Shown one piece after another: positions 8,744-18,982 of a stretch of DNA of 64,000 nt. The stretch is from Halomonas ventosae (GTDB lineage Bacteria > Pseudomonadota > Gammaproteobacteria > Pseudomonadales > Halomonadaceae): NCBI RefSeq assembly GCF_004363555.1, contig NZ_SNZJ01000002.1:186001-250000 (forward strand), read 5' to 3'. The position numbers and the translations under genes are program-made. Within the stretch, counting starts at the first letter, position 1. The number at the start of each line of letters is the position of its first letter. The notes beneath the pieces are model-generated. The model was not told where the DNA came from. It searched no databases and saw nothing but the letters and a program-made list of their open reading frames with translations.

Positions 8744-9769
8744 CTAGGCGGGGGTTCCTGTATCTGACTCGCCGAACTCCTCGGTGTCGACCTCCGCCTG
8801 CTGGGCCTCGCCGTAGCGGGCCCCCGCCACCTGGTGCGGGGTCAGCATGGCATCCAGCCGGGCCACATTCTCCGGTGCCAGCGGCAGGTGCTCCGCCGCC
8901 AGGTTCTCGCGCATGTGATCGATATCGCGCGAGCCGGGGATCGGCAGGATGTCGTCGCCCCGGGCTCGCAGCCAGGCCAGGGCCAGCTGGCTTGGTGTAA
9001 TGCCCAGCTCCTCCGCCAGCGCCGTGAACTCCGCCAGCAGGCGCAGGTTGCGGGGATGGTTCTCGGCGCTGAAGCGCGGCATGCCGCGGCGCAGGTCGCT
9101 CTCCTCGAGGCGCGAAGGGTCGCTGACGGCACCCGCCAGGAAGCCGCGCCCCAGGGGGCTGAAGGCCACCAGGGCCGTATCGGCCTCGCGGCAGGCCTCG
9201 ATCAGGCCGATCTCCGGGTTGCGGGTCCACAGCGAGTACTCGGATTGCACTGCCGCAATGGGATGCTCGTTGCGTGCCCGGCGCAGGGTGGCCGCCGAGA
9301 CCTCGGAGAGCCCGATGGCCCGCACCTTGCCCTGCGCCACCAGTCGGGCCAGCGCGCCGACGCTCTCCTCGATGGGCACGCCCTTGTCCCAGCGGTGCAG
9401 GTAGTAGAGGTCCAGGTGGTCGGTGCCCAGCCGCGCGAGGCTCGCCTCGCACTGGCGATAGAGCGTCTCGGGGCGCCCATCGATCACCTTGCGGCCGAGC
9501 TCGGGGTTCATGGCCATGCCGCACTTGCTGGCCAGCAGGATCTCGTGGCGTTTGCCCGCCAGGGCCTTGCCCACCAGCCTCTCGTTGGCCGTGGCGCCGT
9601 AGAGGGTGGCGGTATCGAAGTGGCGGTAGCCCATGTCGAAGGCCGCCTCCAGGGCATGCAGCGCCTCGCTCTCGGGAAGCGGGCTGCCGTAGCCGTGGGA
9701 GAGGTTCATGCAGCCCAGGCCGATCTTCGGTGAGGCTACTTCCATTAGGCTGTCAAACACTGTCGACAT
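8744..9769 (-). CDS. Aldo/keto reductase
   Basis: 341 residues forming a TIM-barrel NADPH-dependent oxidoreductase of the YghZ/IolS-like group. The catalytic tetrad is complete: Asp52 and Tyr57 (FDTATLYG), Lys82 (LLASKCG) and His125 (LYYLHRWD). The C-terminal NADPH-binding stretch (LPIPGSRDIDHMRENL) is present. The substrate is unknown. The first 12 residues precede the usual KIGLGCMNLS opening. It is a single gene, convergent with the LtaS-like gene and divergent from the cas operon. Confidence 0.93.
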   Translation of the reverse strand: MSTVFDSLMEVASPKIGLGCMNLSHGYGSPLPESEALHALEAAFDMGYRHFDTATLYGATANERLVGKALAGKRHEILLASKCGMAMNPELGRKVIDGRPETLYRQCEASLARLGTDHLDLYYLHRWDKGVPIEESVGALARLVAQGKVRAIGLSEVSAATLRRARNEHPIAAVQSEYSLWTRNPEIGLIEACREADTALVAFSPLGRGFLAGAVSDPSRLEESDLRRGMPRFSAENHPRNLRLLAEFTALAEELGITPSQLALAWLRARGDDILPIPGSRDIDHMRENLAAEHLPLAPENVARLDAMLTPHQVAGARYGEAQQAEVDTEEFGESDTGTPA

Positions 9770-10033
9770 GGCGATTCTCTCAGGCGGTGGGGAGGTGGAG
9801 AAGGGCCATCATGCCAGAATGCATTGATCTGGTTCAGTCGATTGCATGCCAAAGGAGCCCAGTGGCGGGATGCCTGCGTTGATGATGTCTCGCGCAGTAA
9901 TAATCGGTGAGGGTATATAGATGTCCTGAATCAAGGCCGGCTTGATCAGTGTCGTGGGTGGATCTTCAGGGTGGCAGGGAATGATTAAGGATGCTTGTAT
10001 GGAGATGGCGACGAAATAATGTGAGAGACAGGG

Positions 10034-12739
10034 ATGTTGTATCACCTCTACTGGGGCAAGGCGAAAGCGGTGGGTGAGGGCGATAGCTGCCACCTACTGC
10101 CCTATCACAGCCTGGATGTGGCCGCCGTCGGCTGGACTCTACTCGCCCCTGAACGGCCCTTGGCGCAGCGACTTTCCCAGCAGTTGAATATCCCCCCTGA
10201 CGCGCTTCGCCGACTTCTCGTTTTCCTGCTCGGGTTGCATGACCTTGGCAAGTTCGCGCGTGCCTTTCAGGGGCTGGCCCAGCCGGAAGGCGTCGACCTT
10301 GTGCCGCCCATCGAGCGTCTCGCCTACACCGAACGCCATGATCGACTGGGAGCGCTGGTGTGGCAGTCCTGCTGGATCGAGTGGTGGCAGGACGGCACGC
10401 TGAAAGACTCCGTCGCGCTGCCGCCGCGCCGTGAGCGCCGGCAGCTGGCGGAGTCGCTGCGCGCCTTGCTGGCCCCGATGTTCGGTCACCATGGCCAGCC
10501 GGTAGAGGCCGGAAATCTGTGTGTGGATCAGTTCTTCGGTGAGGATGATTTCGCTGCCGATAGCAAGGCCGCACGCCATTTCGTCGCCGACTGGGCGAAG
10601 GTGATCGACCTCGATTGGCCGCTCGACCGGCTGACATCGCCACAGTGGCGAGACGCCTTCCTGGCCGTGAGCTGGACGATTGCAGGCTGGGCGACGCTCA
10701 GCGACTGGCTGGGTTCCAATCGTGACCACTTCGCCTACTGCCAGGAGGCCATGCCGCTGGCCGACTACTGGCCGATCGCACGTGAACGGGCCGACCAGGC
10801 GCTGCAGGATAGCGGCTTTGCACAGCCACCCGAGCCTGTGCCCTATGCCGGGCTTGCCAGCTGGTTCGGCGGGCAGGCGATCACGCCGACCCCGCTGCAG
10901 CGGGAGGCCGAGCGCCTGTCCATCGGCGACGGTCCGCAGCTCTTTGTCCTCGAGGACGTGACGGGGGCAGGCAAGACCGAGGCGGCCTGTATCCTCGCCC
11001 AGCGTCTGCTGGCGGCCGGTCAGGGCGAGGGGCTCTATTTCGCCTTGCCGACCATGGCGACCTCCAACGCCATGTACGAGCGTCTCGGCCGACTGCATCA
11101 CCGCTTCTATACCGAGGCCTCACGGCCCTCCTGCGTGTTGGCCCACGGTGCCCGGGAGCTGAACGACGCCTTCATGCAGGCCGTGGCGGCGGCGCAGCCG
11201 GAAGATCGGGACTACGCCACCGACGACATGACGGCCACCACGCGTTGCAATCGCTGGCTGGCCGATTCGCGCAAGAAATCGCTGCTGGCCGACGTGGGCG
11301 TCGGCACCATCGATCAGGCGCTGATGGGGCTGCTGCCCTTTCGGCATCAGTCGCTGCGCCTCTATGGCCTGGCACGCAAGGTGCTGATCGTCGATGAGGT
11401 GCATGCCTACGATCACTACATGCAGACCCTGCTCCATCAGCTGCTGACCCATCACGCCCGCCAGGGCGGCAGCGCCATTCTGCTGACGGCCACCATGCCG
11501 CTTGCCATGCGCGAGGCTCTGGCCATGGCATGGCGACAAGGGCTGGGACAGGCGTCGGCCAAGCTTCAGGAAGAGGCGTTCCCGCTGTTGACTCAAGTGG
11601 GTGAGGAGCTGGAGCACGAGACCCCGTTGGCCACCCGGCCTGAGGTAGCCCGCGAGGTGGGCATCGACTGGCTGGCCGCTGAGGAGGACGCGCTCGAGAC
11701 CGTGATGGCGGCGGTCGAGGCGGGGGAGTGCGTCGCCTGGGTGCGCAACACCGTGGACGACGCCATTCGCGCCTTTGAGCAGCTTCGCCAACGTCACCCC
11801 GATCCCGAGCGCTGCCTGCTTTTTCATAGCCGCTTCGCGATGGTGGATCGCCAGCTCATCGAATCGGACGTCCTCGAGCGGCTGGGCAAGGCCTCTACCC
11901 CCGACCGGCGTCGCGGCCAGGTACTGATCAGTACCCAGGTCTTCCAGGAATCGCTCGACTGCGACGTGGATCTCATGATCAGCGATCTGGCGCCCATCGA
12001 CTTGCTGATTCAGCGCGCCGGGCGCCTGCAGCGTCACGTCCGTGGCTCGCGCCGCGCCCCGGTGCTCAGCGTCCTGGCCCCCGAATGGAGCGATGCGCCG
12101 GATGCCCAGTGGCTGAAGCGTGTCCTGCCGGGCACTCAGGCGGTCTACCGCGATACGTCCCTGCTGTGGCTGACCCAGCGCACGCTTCGTGAACTTGGTG
12201 CGATCCGCATGCCCGGGGAGGCGCGCGAGCTGATCGAGAGCGTCTACGGCAACATCGCCGAGCTGGTGCCGGATGATCTCCAGGAGGCCAGGTGGGAGCA
12301 GCGCGGCATGCAGGGCGTGGCCGTTTCCATGGCCCACTTCAACGCCCTGTCGCTCGAGCAGGGCTACCTTCGTCAGCCGGAGATCGACCAATGGCAGGAG
12401 GAGCGGGAGATAGGCACTCGGCTGGTCGACGAGCCCACAGTGAACGTTGTGTTGCTGAAGCGTGACATCGACGGCGAGCCGGTGCTGTGGGCCGAAGGCG
12501 AGCGCCATGCGGCCATGCTCAGCCAGGTAAAGCTGCGCCAGAGCCAGGCGGAGAAGCTGGCGGACCTGTCGGCCGGCGACCAGGACCGCTGGAAGGTCCT
12601 GCAGGGGCGCCACAAGGCGCTGCACTTCACCCGCCCCTGGCTGGTCGAGGCCGATCCCGGCTGCGCCTATGACGCCCAGTGGGGGGTGAGGTTCTCCATG
12701 ACAACGGACAATCAGGGAGATGGATGTGAATCTGCTTAA
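10034..12739 (+). CDS. cas3: Cas3, CRISPR type I-E helicase-nuclease
   Basis: 901 residues. An N-terminal HD nuclease domain (LGLHDLGKF, His69-Asp70; further histidines at GHHGQP) is followed by an SF2 helicase: Walker A TGAGKTE (about 310-316), DEVH box (454-457) and motif III ATMP. Cascade recruits it to degrade target DNA. It is first in the cas operon and its 3' end overlaps cse1 by about 20 bp. A Shine-Dalgarno-like GAGACAGGG precedes ATG 10034. The 264 bp upstream (9770-10033) are relatively A/T-rich and presumably hold the operon promoter; I see no convincing gene there. Confidence 0.97.
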   Translation: MLYHLYWGKAKAVGEGDSCHLLPYHSLDVAAVGWTLLAPERPLAQRLSQQLNIPPDALRRLLVFLLGLHDLGKFARAFQGLAQPEGVDLVPPIERLAYTERHDRLGALVWQSCWIEWWQDGTLKDSVALPPRRERRQLAESLRALLAPMFGHHGQPVEAGNLCVDQFFGEDDFAADSKAARHFVADWAKVIDLDWPLDRLTSPQWRDAFLAVSWTIAGWATLSDWLGSNRDHFAYCQEAMPLADYWPIARERADQALQDSGFAQPPEPVPYAGLASWFGGQAITPTPLQREAERLSIGDGPQLFVLEDVTGAGKTEAACILAQRLLAAGQGEGLYFALPTMATSNAMYERLGRLHHRFYTEASRPSCVLAHGARELNDAFMQAVAAAQPEDRDYATDDMTATTRCNRWLADSRKKSLLADVGVGTIDQALMGLLPFRHQSLRLYGLARKVLIVDEVHAYDHYMQTLLHQLLTHHARQGGSAILLTATMPLAMREALAMAWRQGLGQASAKLQEEAFPLLTQVGEELEHETPLATRPEVAREVGIDWLAAEEDALETVMAAVEAGECVAWVRNTVDDAIRAFEQLRQRHPDPERCLLFHSRFAMVDRQLIESDVLERLGKASTPDRRRGQVLISTQVFQESLDCDVDLMISDLAPIDLLIQRAGRLQRHVRGSRRAPVLSVLAPEWSDAPDAQWLKRVLPGTQAVYRDTSLLWLTQRTLRELGAIRMPGEARELIESVYGNIAELVPDDLQEARWEQRGMQGVAVSMAHFNALSLEQGYLRQPEIDQWQEEREIGTRLVDEPTVNVVLLKRDIDGEPVLWAEGERHAAMLSQVKLRQSQAEKLADLSAGDQDRWKVLQGRHKALHFTRPWLVEADPGCAYDAQWGVRFSMTTDNQGDGCESA

Positions 12740-14417
12740 TGAGCCGTGGCTGCCTTTTCGTACCAGGGACGGTGCCATCGTCCACCGGCCTCCCAACGTG
12801 ATGGCCGATCCCGAGATCATCGATCTCGCCCTGCCGCGGGCCGACTTCCAGGGCGCGGCCTACCAGTTCCTGATCGGCCTGCTGCAGACGGCGCTGCCGC
12901 CGGAGGATCAAGGCGCCTGGTTGGATCGCTTTCTCGAGCCGCCCGGCGTCGGTGAGCTCGATGCCGCCTTTTCGCCCTTCGTCGCTGCCTTCGAGCTTGA
13001 CGGCGAAGGACCGCGCTTCATGCAGGACCTCGATCCGCTCGAGGACGTCAAGGAGGCCACGGTCAGCGGCCTGCTGATCGACGCGCCGGGCGCGAACGGC
13101 ATCAAGAACAACACCGATTTCTTCGTGAAGCGCGGGCGGGTCAAGGCGATGTGCGAAGACTGTGCGGCGCTTGCCCTGTTTACCATGCAGATCAATGCCC
13201 CGGCCGGTGGGGCGGGCATTCGCGTCGGCCTGCGCGGCGGCGGACCGCTGACCACGCTGGTGTTGCCGGAGTCGACCGACGCCAGCCTATGGTCTCGGCT
13301 CTGGAGGAACGTCGTGACGCCCAGGGCGCTCGCTCGCTCCGGGCAATCATGGCAGCCTCCGCGCGCCGATGATGACAGCCTTTTCCCGTGGATGGCGCCG
13401 ACCCGCGTCAGTGACAGGAAGGGCACCGAGGCTCTGCCCGAGAACATGCATCCGCTGCACCCCTACTGGTCGATGCCGCGTCGTTTCCGGCTGCTCTTCG
13501 AGGACGAATCGTGTGTCTGTGATCTCTGTGGCCGCGACACCGCGCGTTCCGTGGGTCGTATCCGCGCCAGGAAGCAGGGGATCAACTATGACGGCCCCTG
13601 GCTGCATCCGCTGACGCCCTACCGTCGGGATCCCAAGAAGCCCAATGAGCCGCCGCTGTCCACCAAGGGCCAGCCCGGCGGCCTGGGGTATCAGCACTGG
13701 TCCAACCTGGTGCTGCAGGACGCCGATGGCAGCGGTGCGCTGCCCGCCCTGGCTGTTCAGGACTACGTCTCCCGCAAGGTACAGGCCGTCGATGAGGAGC
13801 GCCGGGCCGGGGAAGAAATCGCGGCACTGCTGAAGCATGCTCGGCTGTGGGCCTTCGGCTACGACATGGACAACATGAAGCCCCGCGGCTGGTTCGGCGT
13901 CGAGATGCCGCTGGTGGCCGTTCCGCCCGCACAGCAGGAGCAGCTGCGTGCCTGGGTCCAGCACTACACCGATCTGGCCAGGCAGATCGCCTGGATGGTG
14001 CGCACCCAGATCAAGCAGGCCTGGTTCGATCGACCCGCCGAGGCCAAGGGCGATATGAGCCATCTCGACCTGGCGTTCTATGACGCGACGCAGGGCGCCT
14101 TCTTTGGGGTCCTGCAGGGCTTCCAGGAAACTCTCGCCGCGGCTGACGGCCCCCCGTGCTTGCCTTCCGAGGTGGCCGAGCGCTGGTATCGCACGCTCAG
14201 GCGCGAGGCCATGGCGCTGTTCGAGGAGCAGGCGCTGAGCGGGGCGCTGGAGGCGGTGGACCTCAAGCGTGCCACCGCGGCGTGGCGACAGCTGCAGGGC
14301 TTCCTGGCTGGACGCAGCAAGGGCAGCAAGGGCAGCAAGGCCATTCGTGAATTTGCCGAGACCGGCGGCTTTCGCCTGACCGCCGCGCCGGCCGCCACCG
14401 AGGAGAGCGTATCGTGA
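12720..14417 (+). CDS. casA: Cse1/Cas8e (CasA), Cascade large subunit
   Basis: 565 residues. Large subunit of the I-E Cascade complex, which recognises the PAM and recruits Cas3. It opens with VNLLNEPWLPFRTRDG, typical of Cse1 (LL..PW.P). Other features are the conserved glycine-rich segment (GAGIRVGLRGGGPLTTLV), a zinc-binding-like CDLCGRD motif (about residue 263) and the long C-terminal four-helix bundle. It overlaps cas3 upstream and cse2 downstream (ATGA-type junction at 14414), consistent with co-translation of Cascade subunits. A short GSKGSKGSK run near the C-terminus comes from a 9-bp repeat in the DNA. Confidence 0.96.
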   Translation: MDVNLLNEPWLPFRTRDGAIVHRPPNVMADPEIIDLALPRADFQGAAYQFLIGLLQTALPPEDQGAWLDRFLEPPGVGELDAAFSPFVAAFELDGEGPRFMQDLDPLEDVKEATVSGLLIDAPGANGIKNNTDFFVKRGRVKAMCEDCAALALFTMQINAPAGGAGIRVGLRGGGPLTTLVLPESTDASLWSRLWRNVVTPRALARSGQSWQPPRADDDSLFPWMAPTRVSDRKGTEALPENMHPLHPYWSMPRRFRLLFEDESCVCDLCGRDTARSVGRIRARKQGINYDGPWLHPLTPYRRDPKKPNEPPLSTKGQPGGLGYQHWSNLVLQDADGSGALPALAVQDYVSRKVQAVDEERRAGEEIAALLKHARLWAFGYDMDNMKPRGWFGVEMPLVAVPPAQQEQLRAWVQHYTDLARQIAWMVRTQIKQAWFDRPAEAKGDMSHLDLAFYDATQGAFFGVLQGFQETLAAADGPPCLPSEVAERWYRTLRREAMALFEEQALSGALEAVDLKRATAAWRQLQGFLAGRSKGSKGSKAIREFAETGGFRLTAAPAATEESVS

Positions 14418-15070
14418 GTGAAGTGCAACTTGCCCCGGAAGCCGAGGCGTCATCGCGCGTGCCGGAGCGGCTCCATGCCATCGAGCGCGGGGAAGCCGAG
14501 GCCCTGCGGCGCTGGTGGCAGCGCCTGACGCTGCCGGCAGAGACGCTCAAGGCTCATATGTCCCTTCCGCCCTGGCCCAAGGGCCTGCGGGCAACGCTGA
14601 GGCGCTGCGACACCACCGAGGCGGCGATGCTTACGGAAGCGTTTCGCCACCTCTGGCATCAGCTTCCGGACACTGTGGACCAGCCCGAATGGCGGCGCAA
14701 TCGGCGGCTGCAGGCTTGGTCCTGCATCGCCCTGGTGGTGGCCGAGCTGCGCGAGGAGCGTCCCGGGATGCCGCTGGGGGCCGCGCTAGGTCAGCAGAAG
14801 CGTGAAACCGGCAAGCCGTGCATGAGCGAGCTGCGCTTTCAGCAGCTGATGACGTCGCGCACGCCGGAGGAGCTGGTTCAGCGCTTGCGCCGTGCTCTCG
14901 CGCTGATCGACAAGCGCGGCGTCAGCGTCGTTCATCTGGCCGGCGACATCGCGCTGTGGTGGCGGGAGTACCAGGGTGGAGTGTCACCCAAGCCGACACA
15001 GCGTCTCGGTTTCATCTGGGCCAACGACTACTTCGGTGCCGCCGCCGGCTACCGGACAGACACCCCGTGA
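14414..15070 (+). CDS. casB: Cse2/Cas11 (CasB), Cascade small subunit
   Basis: 218 residues, mostly helical, Arg-rich. Small subunit of I-E Cascade, present in two copies along the crRNA and stabilising the displaced strand. The C-terminal FIWANDYFG resembles family members, and placement between cse1 and cas7 is diagnostic. It starts with GTG at 14414, overlapping cse1 by 4 bp. Slightly longer than the E. coli protein, with an extended N-terminus. Confidence 0.93.
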   Translation: MSEVQLAPEAEASSRVPERLHAIERGEAEALRRWWQRLTLPAETLKAHMSLPPWPKGLRATLRRCDTTEAAMLTEAFRHLWHQLPDTVDQPEWRRNRRLQAWSCIALVVAELREERPGMPLGAALGQQKRETGKPCMSELRFQQLMTSRTPEELVQRLRRALALIDKRGVSVVHLAGDIALWWREYQGGVSPKPTQRLGFIWANDYFGAAAGYRTDTP

Positions 15071-15099
15071 TCCGTCAACCACGACAGGGAGCCAATTCC

Positions 15100-16173
15100 A
15101 TGAGCCACTTCATTCAGCTGCATCTGCTCACCGCCTATCCGCCGGCCAACCTCAACCGTGATGACCTGGGCCGGCCCAAGACCGCCATCATGGGCGGCGC
15201 CAAGCGCCTGCGCGTCTCGTCGCAGAGCCTCAAGCGCACCTGGCGCACCTCAGCACTGTTTGAAGAAGCCGTGGGTCAGCATCGCGGCATGCGTACCAAA
15301 CAGGTGGGCGTCCAGGCCGCCACGCGCCTGCAGGAAAAGGGCGTGAAGGAGAAGGATGCCAAGGCGTGGGCCACGGAGATCGCCAAGGTCTTCGGCGACG
15401 TGTCCAAGGGCGAGCTGGAAACCAGTCAGCTGGTGCATGTCGGCCCCGAGGAGCAGGCTGCGGTCGACGCCCTGGTGGAGAAGTTGGCCGACGAGCAACG
15501 CGCGCCGGAGAAGGAAGACCTCAAGCTGCTGCGCCACAAGCCGTCGGCCGTGGATATCGCGCTGTTCGGCCGCATGCTCGCGGCCTCGCCCGCGTATAAC
15601 GTCGAGGCCGCCTGCCAGGTCGCCCATGCCATCACCGTGCATGCCGCAGAAGTGGAGGACGACTACTTCACGGCAGTGGACGATCTGAACAGCGGTGACG
15701 AGCATCGCGGCGCGGCGCACGTCGGCGAGGCCGGGTTTGGCGCGGGCCTGTTCTACGGCTACGTATGTATCGATCGCCGACAGCTGATCGAGAATCTGGA
15801 CGGTGACGTGGCGCTGGCCGATCGGGCCATCGCGGCCCTGGTGGAGGCCGCCGTGAAGACCTCGCCCAAGGGCAAGCAGAACAGCTTCGGCTCCCGCGCC
15901 CACGCCAGCTATGCGCTGGCCGAGACGGGCGGACAGCAGCCGCGCTCACTCTCGGCAGCCTTCCTGCGTCCCGTGGCCGGGCAGGATCAGGCACTGGATG
16001 CCATCGCGCGCCTGGAGCGTCAGGCGCAGGCCTTCGACGCCGCCTATGGCCCCGGTGCCGATAAGCGCTTTATCGTGGCGGCCGACCCCGATTATCCGGA
16101 GCCGCAGCTGTCCGGTAGGGTGCTCAAGGGCAGCCTGTCTGAGCTGATCGACTTCCTGTCCAGCGAGCAGTAA
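15100..16173 (+). CDS. casC: Cas7e (Cse4/CasC), Cascade backbone subunit
   Basis: 357 residues. Six copies form the crRNA-binding backbone of Cascade. ATG 15100 gives SHFIQLHLLTAYPPANLNRDD, the conserved Cas7e opening; the frame extends upstream to 14818 but that part overlaps cse2 and is not protein-like. KRLRVSSQSLKR (about residues 38-49) and KQNSFGSRA (about 260) are family motifs. A 29-bp gap separates it from cse2; cas5 starts 9 bp after its stop. Confidence 0.96.
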   Translation: MSHFIQLHLLTAYPPANLNRDDLGRPKTAIMGGAKRLRVSSQSLKRTWRTSALFEEAVGQHRGMRTKQVGVQAATRLQEKGVKEKDAKAWATEIAKVFGDVSKGELETSQLVHVGPEEQAAVDALVEKLADEQRAPEKEDLKLLRHKPSAVDIALFGRMLAASPAYNVEAACQVAHAITVHAAEVEDDYFTAVDDLNSGDEHRGAAHVGEAGFGAGLFYGYVCIDRRQLIENLDGDVALADRAIAALVEAAVKTSPKGKQNSFGSRAHASYALAETGGQQPRSLSAAFLRPVAGQDQALDAIARLERQAQAFDAAYGPGADKRFIVAADPDYPEPQLSGRVLKGSLSELIDFLSSEQ

Positions 16174-16182
16174 GGAGAGCTC

Positions 16183-16938
16183 ATGACGGAGTATCTGATC
16201 TTTAGGCTCTACGCGCCGCTCGCCAGCTGGGGCGAGGCCGCGGTGGGCGAGTCGCGCCCGACCGCCACCTACCCGCGGCGCAGCGCCATCATTGGACTGC
16301 TCGGCGCGGCGCTGGGGGTACGCCGCGATGACGACGAGGGGCAGCGCCGGCTGCGTGACAGCCTCGGCATCGCCATCAAGCAGCGTTCACCCGGCAGCCT
16401 GCTGCGCGACTACCACACGGTACAGGTCCCGGCCTCGCAGTCCAGGGTGACCTATCGCACACGACGAGACGAATTGAATGCCCCAAAAAAGGTTATCAAC
16501 ACCATCCTTTCCAGCCGGGACTACCGCTGCGATGGCCTGTGGACGGTCGCCGTCTGGCTGATGCCCCGGGCGGAGCTGGCGCTCGAGGCGCTGGAACGGG
16601 CGCTCGAGTCGCCCTACTTCCCGCTCTACCTGGGGCGCAAGGCGTGCCCGCCGGGGGCGCCGCTTGCACCCCGTCGCAAGACCGTCGCCTGTCTGCGAGA
16701 CGCTCTGGACACCGACTTTCCGCCGCTGTGTGGAAGAACCACCGAAGAGGAGCACCGGGCGTTGAGGCTGCCGGATAATTCGCTCTACGCCTGGGAAGGT
16801 GATGCGGAACGTCTGGACGGCAATGGTCGCGGCGTGGAGTCCAGCGAAGCCTGGGATGACCCACTCCATCGCCGGCGTTGGCAGTTTGGTCCGCGCACCG
16901 AATATCGCCGCATGGTCCGGGCAGGGGAGGAGCGCTAA
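16183..16938 (+). CDS. casD: Cas5e (CasD), Cascade 5'-handle-binding subunit
   Basis: 251 residues. It caps the 5' end of the crRNA and contacts the 8-nt repeat-derived handle. Conserved N-terminal LIFRLYAPLASWGEAAVGESRPTATYP splits into the family's L.APLASWG and R.T...P motifs, then SAIIGLLGAALGV. Its stop codon overlaps the cas6e start by one base (TAATG). Because this subunit reads the handle, it is the component most directly concerned by the handle polymorphism in the array. Confidence 0.95.
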   Translation: MTEYLIFRLYAPLASWGEAAVGESRPTATYPRRSAIIGLLGAALGVRRDDDEGQRRLRDSLGIAIKQRSPGSLLRDYHTVQVPASQSRVTYRTRRDELNAPKKVINTILSSRDYRCDGLWTVAVWLMPRAELALEALERALESPYFPLYLGRKACPPGAPLAPRRKTVACLRDALDTDFPPLCGRTTEEEHRALRLPDNSLYAWEGDAERLDGNGRGVESSEAWDDPLHRRRWQFGPRTEYRRMVRAGEER

Positions 16939-17630
16939 TGTACCTTTCTCGTGTGCGTGTCGACCTGAACGGCCTCTCTCGAGGCGTCCTGTTCGACATC
17001 ATGGATGGCAGGGCCTACGCCGCCCATCAGCTGCTCTGGCGGCTGTTTCCGGATCATCAGGGCGCTCGCCCCTTCCTGTATCGTCAAGAAATGGAGGAGT
17101 CCGGCGAAGACGGAGTGCCAAAAGGACTGCCGCTGTTCTATGTGCTGTCGGACCGCGAACCGCAACCGATTGCCGGACTGCTCGAGGCGCAGTGCAAGCC
17201 GTTTGCACCGGTGCTGGAGGCCGGGGATAGGCTCGCCTTCCGGTTGCGAGCCAACCCCACGATAGCGAAGTCGGTGACGGGCCAGCGTGGGCAGCGCGCC
17301 GATGTCCTGATGGCCGCCAAGTATCCCTTCGAGTCGGGCGGAGACAGGAAGAGTCAGGCGTGCGCCGACGCGATGGATGCCGCCGCTCGAGGCTGGCTCG
17401 AGGAGCGTGCCGGTGCCTGGGGCTTCCGCCTGCCGGTGGCCCCGGAAGTGGGGGCCTATCGCCAGCACGCCCTGTCGAAAGACAAGGGCCGCCCAATCCG
17501 ATTTTCCAGCGTCGACTACGAAGGGCTGCTGGAGGTCGTCGAGCCGGGGCGGCTGGTCGAGACCCTGGCGCAGGGCGTGGGGCGCGCCAAGGCGTTCGGC
17601 TGTGGCCTGCTGCTGTTGCGGCGTCCATAG
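16938..17630 (+). CDS. casE: Cas6e (Cse3/CasE), crRNA-processing endoribonuclease
   Basis: 230 residues with two ferredoxin-like folds. It cleaves pre-crRNA at the base of the repeat hairpin and stays bound to the 3' stem-loop. The conserved catalytic histidine region is MDGRAYAAHQLLWRLF (His30), and the C-terminal glycine-rich RNA-binding loop is GVGRAKAFGCGLLLL. ATG 16938 is chosen because it overlaps the cas5 stop and begins with family-like MYLSRVRVDL; the frame stays open further upstream inside cas5. Confidence 0.95.
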   Translation: MYLSRVRVDLNGLSRGVLFDIMDGRAYAAHQLLWRLFPDHQGARPFLYRQEMEESGEDGVPKGLPLFYVLSDREPQPIAGLLEAQCKPFAPVLEAGDRLAFRLRANPTIAKSVTGQRGQRADVLMAAKYPFESGGDRKSQACADAMDAAARGWLEERAGAWGFRLPVAPEVGAYRQHALSKDKGRPIRFSSVDYEGLLEVVEPGRLVETLAQGVGRAKAFGCGLLLLRRP

Positions 17631-17657
17631 CACCACCTTGCGGGCAGGGAGGCCGGG

Positions 17658-18876
<1,219 letters not shown>

Positions 18877-18982
18877 TTTATAGAGATCTTTAACAATCTA
18901 GTCTGGTTGAAAAGCAAGCAAAATCGCCGGTGGAAATTCCGCTGGCGGTTTTCTTCTTTGTAAACAGGTGTCTACAATTAGT
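18877..18982 (+). promoter_or_regulatory. CRISPR leader with embedded hairpin and -10-like element
   Basis: A 106-bp A/T-rich stretch between cas2 and the first repeat, on the side expected for an I-E leader. It contains a terminator-like hairpin (listed separately) and, directly before the array, a TACAAT hexamer at 18973-18978 that resembles a -10 box, although no strong -35 is seen. No convincing IHF site was identified by eye. Confidence 0.7.
18920..18952 (+). terminator. Rho-independent terminator-like hairpin between cas2 and the array
   Basis: Stem CGCCGGTGGAA (18925-18935) pairs with TTCCGCTGGCG (18937-18947) with two G-T wobbles. The stem is flanked by AAAA upstream and TTTTCTTCTTT downstream. 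It would end cas operon transcription before the array, so pre-crRNA would need its own promoter downstream of 18952. Confidence 0.65.

Noticed and set aside
9809..10093. 94-codon minus-strand frame before cas3
   Set aside because: No ribosome-binding site, overlaps the cas3 start and the presumed cas promoter; composition is not protein-like.
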